Shown: piece by piece, positions 47,645 to 57,149 of the stretch | Numbering within the stretch: position 1 is the first letter of the stretch | Layout: the number at the start of each line of letters is the position of its first letter | Assembly: GCF_964355755.1 (NCBI RefSeq) | Contig: NC_092675.1 | Location: 18,552,912 to 18,616,911, forward strand | Direction: 5' to 3' | Source of the DNA: Antedon mediterranea | Taxonomy: Eukaryota > Echinodermata > Crinoidea > Comatulida > Antedonidae | Length of the DNA stretch: 64,000 nucleotides | Translations under genes and position numbers: made by a program | Notes under the pieces: model-generated | The model's input: the letters and a program-made list of their open reading frames with translations, nothing else | The model's database searches: none | What the model was told of the DNA's origin: nothing

Positions 47645-48965
47645 TGAAAAGAAACCATCATTATTGATGAAATTAAATCAAAACCAATTAATAATAATAT
47701 ACTGTATGATAATGTGTGAACATAAAATTAAATTTGTGAAAAGAACACAATTATTATAGTACACAATACAGAATAAATATACTGTATTATAACAAATTAA
47801 TTAGTTAGGCTAGCTAGGTCATCTAATCACTGGCTAAGCTAGCCAAACTAGCTAGGCCGACAAGTAGGATAGCTATCTGGTTAGCCCAGAGATTTGTAAT
47901 TAGACTACTGTAGCTCCCTACTACACAGACTACTACTACTAACTATAATAGTTTTAGTACAGACTACTAACAAAGTAAACTAGCCTAGCCGGCTCATCAA
48001 GACAAGAGGCTAATAATAATGAAAAGGCTAGCCTACTACTAGAAGCAAAGACTGTATAGCGCCGCTCGCACAACAATCTTTGCTACAAGGGCCTAGCACT
48101 GCAGTAGCTAGTCTACAGTACAGCTTAGAACAGTACAGTACAGTACAGGGGATCCGTCTACACTCTCAATCCTAACAAGGGCCTACTAGGCTAGTCTATA
48201 GGTACGTAGGGCCAGGGCCAGGCCTATCTAGCCTACTAGCTAGACGGACAAGTCGCGCCGTAAAACATGGTTTACTATTCCTCAAGGTATGTGAGGAGAA
48301 ACTACTGTTTTTTGGAATATTCTTACATTTACAACAAAAAGGCTGGTCTGATAAGCGTAGGCCTCTACTATCTAATAAATAAGTAGGAGGTAGGCCTAGA
48401 AATGTGTGTAGAACGCCCATCATACCTGCCAGCACATGACACGCTCCGTGGGCGTTTTGAGGCCAAAGGTTATAAAGAGTTACCATTTCCCTCTTAACCT
48501 ACATTAATATGGTAATTTTAGATCGTCGGTTATTTAATTGTTAAAGCATTATAAAAAACGTATTAATAATATAAATGTTAACAAATTAAATTTTAACTAA
48601 TAAAAAAAGTGTAAGCAATAAAACAAAAATCAAATATTATTATTGTTATATTGTGCATAATTCCCATTACCAAAATGGAGCTTTCTTCCTCATAAATATT
48701 CATTTGACAATAATGTCAAAAAGATTATTCAAGCGTAGAAATGACAACAATGGAAGGCATGTTCTTTGTAAAACTCGGCCAAAAAGCTTAATAATGCGTA
48801 ATAAAAGCCACGTAGCACTGAGGTAAAGGTCTTTTGCTAATTAACAGGAAATCTTCTATTTTTTGAACAGAAAATTTCTTTTAACCCGTAATGTAAAATT
48901 GTCAATTCTTATTGATTGTGGAGACGATCAACCTGGGTCCTGGATTTGATAAACAGGATAGCGAG
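47645..48965. promoter_or_regulatory. Shared SAMD8-PLA2G12 divergent promoter region, copy 1
   Basis: The two genes point away from each other across about 1.3 kb. The part at 47790-48230 is unusually rich in CTAG, AGGCCTA and GTAC-type short palindromes. A possible minus-strand donor near 48426 (CTGGCAG|gtatga) may end the non-coding SAMD8 first exon. The 14 bp of indels that separate the copies fall here (near 48215 and 48392). No TATA box stands out, which fits a broad bidirectional promoter. The right copy is at about 52872-54206. Confidence 0.5.
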
Positions 48966-49802
48966 ATGCAGATAAGTAGTAGCAAGATGTATTGGGAAAA
49001 TCTAGGCCTACTCACGATGGTAATAATGTTTACGAACTACTGTGCTGCAAGTGACTTCCAGTTGCCACCCGAACTAAACGACGGTGTACAGCTAAGCCCC
49101 GAAAAATCAGCACGAGTTATTGAGAGTATAAAAAAGCTGGGCGAATTGTATGACAAGGCTGACATTGGAAACAAAAACCAAAATATTGACTGTGGATTTT
49201 ATTGTCCAACAGGTAGGCATCCATTATCAAATAACTAAACATGTGATTCATTTACCTGGCATGCATTAAATAGTTATATGTTTTTGTTAGGCCTATTTAC
49301 ATCCTATAGTAACCCATAATATCAAAGGACATATAACATGTAAGTTCTTTGATAATATTAATTAAAAACAATTAAAGATAAACTTGGATAATGGCACAGC
49401 TATTTTATATTACCAAAAATAAAAGTTAAAATTGTGCATACAAAAGTATATGAACCATTAATTGAGTGCAATAAATACAGTATATATGATGAATGAATTC
49501 CATTAATATTAGGTAAACAAATATGCAAGCAGTTATAAATTCATTTAGTAGATTTTATTGTTAAATCAAAACTTAAAATGGAACAAATAAATACATTTTT
49601 TCGAAATTATATTTCAGATCTTATAGCCGTTGAAAAACCAAAACATAAAGTCTATCCAGATGGCTGTGGAAACCCAGAAAACAAGGTACTGTATTATTTC
49701 TGTAGTTACAGATACAGGTGTCATTTGGAATCTTTTGGAGAATAAAAACATAGGCTGCTTTAAGACATGAACAAGATCTCTTACAGTTGGATTGACCTAA
49801 CT

Positions 49803-49986
49803 AAAGGGTCTTTCACACTTGTTCCGGTCCGGGGCCGGCAAATCCAATTGAACGTCAATGTTTTGTTTTTACGTGGCTACGCGCATATCGATTGGCGCAT
49901 AGCCGCGTAGAGCATCGTGAAAACGAAACATTGGCGTTCGATTTGCCGGACCGGAACCGTGTCGGAACAGGTGTGAAAGACCCTTT
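49803..49986. mobile_element. Palindromic MITE in PLA2G12 intron 2
   Basis: About 184 bp between TA dinucleotides. The ends AAAGGGTCTTTCACACTTGT and the complement of GGTGTGAAAGACCCTTT pair, as do inner blocks (ccggtccggggccggcaaat against atttgccggaccgg). Non-coding. The second copy at 55044-55227 comes from the segmental duplication. Confidence 0.78.
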
Positions 49987-50269
49987 AGTGCCTAGAAGCA
50001 AGACTAATATACTGTATCTCAATGTCCAGATCCAAAACGGTTGATCCCGAAATTTGCAATTGTTGCTTTGTGATCAACATACTACACTTCACTCCACTCA
50101 TGGAAATTCCTTCCAGAACCTATCAAGACATGTTTTCTATAATATTTATAGGTCTATGATATAAGTATTATGAACTTTTAGAAGTTTACAAAGATGTTCA
50201 GACGTCATGTGGTTGTAAAATAACCTAATCATCTGAACTCAGCGAAATGTGAAACTGATTATTTTAAAC

Positions 50270-50450
50270 TGTTGTATATATTTGTGTTACTTTTTCTGTA
50301 TTTAAGTTTATTTCATTTTTACACTCTAGTGGGTCGGAGAGTCACTCGATAGTGTTTTATTTCACTTTTTGACAATCCCGTCTACCCCCTAAAGTGCTCT
50401 GTACCCTGTGATTTTTATTATTTAAAAAAGACGAAATAAATGAAATGACA
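50270..50450 (+). mobile_element. Probable retroposon 3' end in PLA2G12 intron 2
   Basis: 'tgtatttaagtttatttca' through a C-rich segment to 'gacgaaataaatgaaatga' resembles a LINE/SINE 3' end. No coding part. It is repeated at about 55511-55691 by the duplication. Confidence 0.3.
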
Positions 50451-51185
50451 TCAGATGCTATCACCCCCTACCCTTTTTGCTTTTTTTGTTATCATTTTAA
50501 TTTCATGTTTCATAAGCCATGTTTATTCAGCCTTGTGTAAACAATTCATTTGCATTTCGTAATTTGAAATACACAGAGAGTTATACAAGTTGCAATCTGT
50601 ACATTCAATTTTGTTTATAATTGTTTTTCTTCAGCTTGATTTTCCAGTTGTACCTGAAATTATAAAATGCTGTGATACACATGACATCTGTTATGGAACC
50701 TTTGGAAAAGTTAAACAAATATGCGATAAACATTTGCACACGTGCATGGAAACAGAATGTAGAACTGCTATGAAATCTCTTGGGTTTAAAGAATCACAAG
50801 AACAAGGTAATATACAGTAGTACAATAAAAAAAAATTTTTACCAAAAAATGTGTCCTTCCACAACGTTGTATTATATACTAGGCCTAAAAAAGAAATAAA
50901 ATATGTTCAGTTAAAGAAAAATATTTTAGTATTTAAGAAATATGTACAGGTCAGCATAATTAATAAAGATATTCAGAAAAATAAATTATTGACATTTTGC
51001 CCTTACATTTTGTGATGGTATTATAGTAGCCTACTATAGTAAAGGGTTTATGGATAGTTAATTCTACAGCCCTCCTTTCCTTGGCCCCCTCTATTTTGAT
51101 ATCCATGATCCATCACTGATCATTTATTTTGTGTCGGCAGCTGTGAGTCAGAAAGAAGGGGAGTGGGTTAATCATGCATTATTGT

Positions 51186-52854
51186 TTAAATTTCAAATGC
51201 CCTATTTAATTTGGTCCATATGTCACCATATACCTTATTAAGAAACAAAAAAGATTGTAAGTTACCAGTTATGATTTTCGAAATATGCTATCCCTGGGTG
51301 CAATGAAGGACTTACATTATAAACAGGAATGTGTGTATACTAAATATTGCAATAAATATGTGACCTACAGTATTATAAATTCATTGTTTATGGTATTGTA
51401 AGCCACCCAAGCTCACCATAAACACACACATAAGACTAGGCTTGCTTAGCACTATACACTTTTACTAAAAAACATCTCTTCCAGTTTTTGAAATCTTAGT
51501 TCTACCTCTGGGACTACAAAAAAAGACAAAAAAAAATACTATTTACCTTTCCAGCACACTGTAAGTGGATTCCAGGCACTGAGAGGGATGTTACAAACAT
51601 TGTAACACACCGTAATAGAAACACAGTACCAAGTAGTGCAAAGCAACGGCGCAAGACAATAAACCTAAAAAAATAATGTTTTAAAGATCAGTTACAATCA
51701 ATAACAAAACAAACATTATTTCTCAAAGGTTAGGCCAAATAACAAGAAGTTCCCTCCCACTATATAAAAATGACTTTTAACCAAGGCTATTTAAATATTT
51801 TTTTCGAATCCTTCGATTTTTCATAGCAAACAACATGATTGTGGTCATCAACCTAAATAGCTAAAGCTCTTCATAAAAAAAAAGAATTTAAAATCCTGGA
51901 CATGAAACTAACAATTCTTTTGGACTTCAATCTATTTATGATCAAACTCTATCAGTAAGGTTTGCATACATGTATAATTAAGTATCACTCTTGTTTGAGA
52001 TGTCAATGATTGAATACAGTCTTATTTTCATCTGAAAGCTCTGTCTACACTATCAAACTAGTTTGACAAAAAAGTGTGATGTTCCCAAATATGGTAGTGA
52101 CATGCCCAAATATGGTAGTGATATGTGACAAAAAATGGACATGATGATGTCATATCACTATCATATTTGGGAACATCATTACCATATTTGGGCACATCAC
52201 ACAAACTAGTTTGATAGATAGTGTAGACAGCACACATATTTACCTATGTTTATGTATAAATATTGTAATCGAGAAAATTGATGCAAGGATTAATCCGCAC
52301 ATCTCACATGCTTGAAAAGCCCATGGTATCATAGGCACACTGTCCAGAAAAATGTCAGGTAGAGGAGGGTACTTTGTCATATCTGGAACACGGTCATGTA
52401 CAACTACCATTACAAAAGCTGTCAGAAGGGCTACAACAAAAGCATAAACAAAACTGATAACTGTCTTGTGTATTTCACGTTCAAACTTTGGTTTATTAAT
52501 ATCTGTGGAATCTTGATATTGTACGTTTTTTTTTGATCGTATATTTCTGCGGCGTAAATGAATAAAATCCCCTGAACTTGGTTTTCCATTTGTTTTGAAG
52601 GTGTCAATGCTGTCATATTCACTGGTTTGGTTGGTTTGAAGTGTAGAAATAAGAAGATAAAGCCTTTTAATGTCTCCTAATATTTTTAATTGTAGTGGTG
52701 GAGTTTTTAGGTCATCCTCATTGAGTAATAAAAGAGCTTTCCCATCGATTTTATGCTTGTCACAGAGAATCTTGCTATATTGTTGAAATCCATTGTGAAT
52801 CAGCCATTGCTCTACATCAGAGCAAGTCCAAGTACTAGCAGATGTAGAATACAT
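51186..52854 (-). pseudogene. SAMD8: SAMD8 copy 2, truncated; junction creates a stop
   Basis: Minus-strand exon 1 (52854-52244) and exon 2 (51664-51547) are intact. Exon 3 begins normally at 51233 but after 15 codons (.. RAFEI) the duplication junction is reached, and the next codon is TAA (51188-51186). The unspliced product would be 258 aa: the SAM domain and first membrane spans, without the catalytic GDYMFSGHT and HYSID segments. It could act as a non-catalytic SAM-bearing membrane protein, or be silent. Alternatively, transcripts could skip the broken exon and join copy-1 exon 3, which is also phase 0, giving a normal protein from a second promoter. Confidence 0.88.
52035..52230. mobile_element. 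MITE, AAGCTCTGTCTA family, duplicated copy
   Basis: Same as 46808-47003, carried along by the segmental duplication and not an independent insertion. Confidence 0.82.
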
Positions 52855-54206
52855 ATTGAAAAGAATACCTCTGAAAAGAAACCATCATTATTGATGAAAT
52901 TAAATCAAAACCAATTAATAATAATATACTGTATGATAATGTGTGAACATAAAATTAAATTTGTGAAAAGAACACAATTATTATAGTACACAATACAGAA
53001 TAAATATACTGTATTATAACAAATTAATTAGTTAGGCTAGCTAGGTCATCTAATCACTGGCTAAGCTAGCCAAACTAGCTAGGCCGACAAGTAGGATAGC
53101 TATCTGGTTAGCCCAGAGATTTGTAATTAGACTACTGTAGCTCCCTACTACACAGACTACTACTACTAACTATAATAGTTTTAGTACAGACTACTAACAA
53201 AGTAAACTAGCCTAGCCGGCTCATCAAGACAAGAGGCTAATAATAATGAAAAGGCTAGCCTACTACTAGAAGCAAAGACTGTATAGCGCCGCTCGCACAA
53301 CAATCTTTGCTACAAGGGCCTAGCACTGCAGTAGCTAGTCTACAGTACAGCTTAGAACAGTACAGTACAGTACAGGGGATCCGTCTACACTCTCAATCCT
53401 AACAAGGGCCTACTAGGCTAGTCTATAGGTACGTAGGGCCAGGCAGGGAGGGCCAGGCCTATCTAGCCTACTAGCTAGACGGACAAGTCGCGCCGTAAAA
53501 CATGGTTTACTATTCCTCAAGGTATGTGAGGAGAAACTACTGTTTTTTGGAATATTCTTACATTTACAACAAAAAGGCTGGTCTGATAAGCGTAGGCCTC
53601 TACTATCTAATAAATAAGTAGGAGGTAGGCCTAGGCCTAGAAATGTGTGTAGAACGCCCATCATACCTGCCAGCACATGACACGCTCCGTGGGCGTTTTG
53701 AGGCCAAAGGTTATAAAGAGTTACCATTTCCCTCTTAACCTACATTAATATGGTAATTTTAGATCGTCGGTTATTTAATTGTTAAAGCATTATAAAAAAC
53801 GTATTAATAATATAAATGTTAACAAATTAAATTTTAACTAATAAAAAAAGTGTAAGCAATAAAACAAAAATCAAATATTATTATTGTTATATTGTGCATA
53901 ATTCCCATTACCAAAATGGAGCTTTCTTCCTCATAAATATTCATTTGACAATAATGTCAAAAAGATTATTCAAGCGTAGAAATGACAACAATGGAAGGCA
54001 TGTTCTTTGTAAAACTCGGCCAAAAAGCTTAATAATGCGTAATAAAAGCCACGTAGCACTGAGGTAAAGGTCTTTTGCTAATTAACAGGAAATCTTCTAT
54101 TTTTTGAACAGAAAATTTCTTTTAACCCGTAATGTAAAATTGTCAATTCTTATTGATTGTGGAGACGATCAACCTGGGTCCTGGATTTGATAAACAGGAT
54201 AGCGAG

Positions 54207-56802
54207 ATGCAGATAAGTAGTAGCAAGATGTATTGGGAAAATCTAGGCCTACTCACGATGGTAATAATGTTTACGAACTACTGTGCTGCAAGTGACTTCC
54301 AGTTGCCACCCGAACTAAACGACGGTGTACAGCTAAGCCCCGAAAAATCAGCACGAGTTATTGAGAGTATAAAAAAGCTGGGCGAATTGTATGACAAGGC
54401 TGACATTGGAAACAAAAACCAAAATATTGACTGTGGATTTTATTGTCCAACAGGTAGGCATCCATTATCAAATAACTAAACATGTGATTCATTTACCTGG
54501 CATGCATTAAATAGTTATATGTTTTTGTTAGGCCTATTTACATCCTATAGTAACCCATAATATCAAAGGACATATAACATGTAAGTTCTTTGATAATATT
54601 AATTAAAAACAATTAAAGATAAACTTGGATAATGGCACAGCTATTTTATATTACCAAAAATAAAAGTTAAAATTGTGCATACAAAAGTATATGAACCATT
54701 AATTGAGTGCAATAAATACAGTATATATGATGAATGAATTCCATTAATATTAGGTAAACAAATATGCAAGCAGTTATAAATTCATTTAGTAGATTTTATT
54801 GTTAAATCAAAACTTAAAATGGAACAAATAAATACATTTTTTCGAAATTATATTTCAGATCTTATAGCCGTTGAAAAACCAAAACATAAAGTCTATCCAG
54901 ATGGCTGTGGAAACCCAGAAAACAAGGTACTGTATTATTTCTGTAGTTACAGATACAGGTGTCATTTGGAATCTTTTGGAGAATAAAAACATAGGCTGCT
55001 TTAAGACATGAACAAGATCTCTTACAGTTGGATTGACCTAACTAAAGGGTCTTTCACACTTGTTCCGGTCCGGGGCCGGCAAATCCAATTGAACGTCAAT
55101 GTTTTGTTTTTACGTGGCTACGCGCATATCGATTGGCGCATAGCCGCGTAGAGCATCGTGAAAACGAAACATTGGCGTTCGATTTGCCGGACCGGAACCG
55201 TGTCGGAACAGGTGTGAAAGACCCTTTAGTGCCTAGAAGCAAGACTAATATACTGTATCTCAATGTCCAGATCCAAAACGGTTGATCCCGAAATTTGCAA
55301 TTGTTGCTTTGTGATCAACATACTACACTTCACTCCACTCATGGAAATTCCTTCCAGAACCTATCAAGACATGTTTTCTATAATATTTATAGGTCTATGA
55401 TATAAGTATTATGAACTTTTAGAAGTTTACAAAGATGTTCAGACGTCATGTGGTTGTAAAATAACCTAATCATCTGAACTCAGCGAAATGTGAAACTGAT
55501 TATTTTAAACTGTTGTATATATTTGTGTTACTTTTTCTGTATTTAAGTTTATTTCATTTTTACACTCTAGTGGGTCGGAGAGTCACTCGATAGTGTTTTA
55601 TTTCACTTTTTGACAATCCCGTCTACCCCCTAAAGTGCTCTGTACCCTGTGATTTTTATTATTTAAAAAAGACGAAATAAATGAAATGACATCAGATGCT
55701 ATCACCCCCTACCCTTTTTGCTTTTTTTGTTATCATTTTAATTTCATGTTTCATAAGCCATGTTTATTCAGCCTTGTGTAAACAATTCATTTGCATTTCG
55801 TAATTTGAAATACACAGAGAGTTATACAAGTTGCAATCTGTACATTCAATTTTGTTTATAATTGTTTTTCTTCAGCTTGATTTTCCAGTTGTACCTGAAA
55901 TTATAAAATGCTGTGATACACATGACATCTGTTATGGAACCTTTGGAAAAGTTAAACAAATATGCGATAAACATTTGCACACGTGCATGGAAACAGAATG
56001 TAGAACTGCTATGAAATCTCTTGGGTTTAAAGAATCACAAGAACAAGGTAATATACAGTAGTACAATAAAAAAAAATTTTTACCAAAAAATGTGTCCTTC
56101 CACAACGTTGTATTATATACTAGGCCTAAAAAAGAAATAAAATATGTTCAGTTAAAGAAAAACATTTTAGTATTTAAGAAATATGTACAGGTCAGCATAA
56201 TTAATAAAGATATTCAGAAAAATAAATTATTGACATTTTGCCCTTACATTTTGTGATGGTATTATAGTAGCCTACTATAGTAAAGGGTTTATGGATAGTT
56301 AATTCTACAGCCCTCCTTTCCTTGGCCCCCTCTATTTTGATATCCATGATCCATCACTGATCATTTATTTTGTGTCGGCAGCTGTGAGTCAGAAAGAAGG
56401 GGAGTGGGTTAATCATGCATTATTGTTTAACCAAATTCATTTTAAAAATCAAACTTGTTTATTTTTTCAGGATGCAAAATGATGAGTAAATTGTTATTCT
56501 CTTCTATGATGAGCTCTAGTTGTGATGACTATAAAAAGGCACAGCAAAAGGCTATACTATGTGAGACTGATGACGACGATGATGATGATGACGACGACGA
56601 TAATGATAACGATGATGATAACGATGAAGATGGAAAGGCAACAAGCAAAGAAATAGATGAGAAATCATTAGAATATAATAATGATAGAATATACGAATCC
56701 GACGATGATTTTGTAAGTGTAGAAGTAGAGGATTCCGATGTTCTTGATGATGAAGATGTAATCAATATAGAAGATGATTTAAAAATAAAAGATGAACTAT
56801 AA
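54207..56802 (+). CDS. PLA2G12: Group XII secreted phospholipase A2, complete copy, acidic tail
   Basis: Exons 54207-54453, 54859-54926, 55876-56047 and 56471-56802 join in phase (272 aa). A signal peptide with core LGLLTMVIMF comes first. The second exon has the group XII calcium-loop-like segment DGCGNPENK, and the third has CCDTHDICYG with the catalytic His-Asp (about 121-122). Cys spacing follows PLA2G12A/B. The last exon continues the family fold (GCKMMSKLLFSSMM..C..C) and then adds some 75 residues rich in Asp and Glu, with a run of eleven Asp, absent from vertebrate members. The family hydrolyses the sn-2 ester of phospholipids or, in catalytically dead members, binds lipid; here the His-Asp pair is kept. 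I start at ATG 54207, the first in-frame ATG upstream of the signal peptide. The tail may be a calcium-binding or anchoring extension (inference). Confidence 0.92.
55044..55227. mobile_element. Palindromic MITE, duplicated copy
   Basis: Duplicate of 49803-49986 in intron 2 of the right-hand PLA2G12 copy. Confidence 0.78.
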
Positions 56803-56807
56803 ATAAA
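56802..56807 (+). terminator. PLA2G12 polyadenylation signal, one base into the stop
   Basis: AATAAA shares its first base with the final A of the TAA stop codon. A second AATAAA about 100 bp downstream (near 56899) is the more usual spacing, so the downstream one may be the functional signal. Confidence 0.4.
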
Positions 56808-56934
56808 GATGTAGGCCTATTGGTGCTACTATAGCTTGATATTCGTTTACGGGAGCCTGCACAACGTGTATCCCGCTACAAAGTGTAAACGTTGAATTTT
56901 AATAAAAACACAATTTATTTTGATAGAGATCAGA

Positions 56935-57145
56935 GTGGAGTTGTGGCTTGGTGGTTATGATGCTTGGCTACCAATCTAAGGGTCCTGGGTTTTTTCCTGT
57001 TATGTCTGAATTGTTTTCTAAACTTACAACTACAATCCCAAAGAATTCTATTATACTTTGTTAATGTAAAGCATCTGTGTATGTTGTCTTGTGAATTGGA
57101 TTGCCACCTCTTTAAGAAGGATAGTGAATGAATTCGCTTATGGTT
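56935..57145 (+). mobile_element. tRNA-derived SINE, second family
   Basis: The tRNA-like head has the A box 'gtggcttggtggttatgatg' and a B box decayed by a T run ('ggtcctgggttttttcct'). A body of about 130 bp follows with 'ttgtgaattggattgccacc' and 'tagtgaatgaattcgc'. It is unrelated to the SINE at 9592-9918. Confidence 0.6.
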
Positions 57146-57149
57146 ATCC

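Larger units (their letters stand above)
48966..50806 (+). pseudogene. PLA2G12: PLA2G12 copy 1, exons 1-3 without the terminal exon
   Basis: Exons 48966-49212, 49618-49685 and 50635-50806 are intact and identical to copy 2 as far as I compared. They encode a signal peptide, the Cys-rich N-terminal part and the active-site exon with CCDTHDICY. The duplication junction falls in the following intron, so the last exon is missing. Retention past the exon-3 donor would end at TAG within five codons. All these introns are phase 1 or 0 in a way that lets exon 3 join copy-2 exon 2, or the shared exon 4, in frame. It may therefore still make a product rather than be dead. Confidence 0.85.
45961..51187. 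repeat. Tandem segmental duplication, copy 1
   Basis: 5227 bp carrying part of SAMD8 exon 3, SAMD8 exons 1-2, the intergenic promoter region and PLA2G12 exons 1-3. Copy 2 follows directly at 51188-56430. Left breakpoint: AAATTTC at 45961 inside SAMD8 exon 3; right breakpoint: TTTAA at about 51189 in PLA2G12 intron 3. Confidence 0.95.
51188..56430. repeat. Tandem segmental duplication, copy 2
   Basis: Matches 45961-51187 with a shift of 5227 bp left of about 53440 and 5241 bp right of about 53640. The difference is an 8-bp and a 6-bp insertion (53440s, and one extra 'ggccta' near 53634). I found only one clear substitution (50932 T against 56163 C). The junction shows about 2 bp (AA) of microhomology between the two breakpoints. 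Confidence 0.95.

Noticed and set aside
48196-48486. Minus-strand ORF MVTLYNLWPQNAHG.. as a SAMD8 N terminus
   Set aside because: Spliced at its only good donor to the SAMD8 acceptor it is out of frame with the SAM domain, and related proteins start close to the SAM domain. It may be a short upstream ORF in the 5' UTR.
48912-48965. N-terminal extension of PLA2G12 before ATG 48966
   Set aside because: Open in frame but begins with TTG; the first ATG followed by a good signal peptide is at 48966.
47526-52986. Duplicate ORFs of 63 and 77 codons around the SAMD8 first exon
   Set aside because: Other-frame shadows, duplicated because the whole segment is duplicated.
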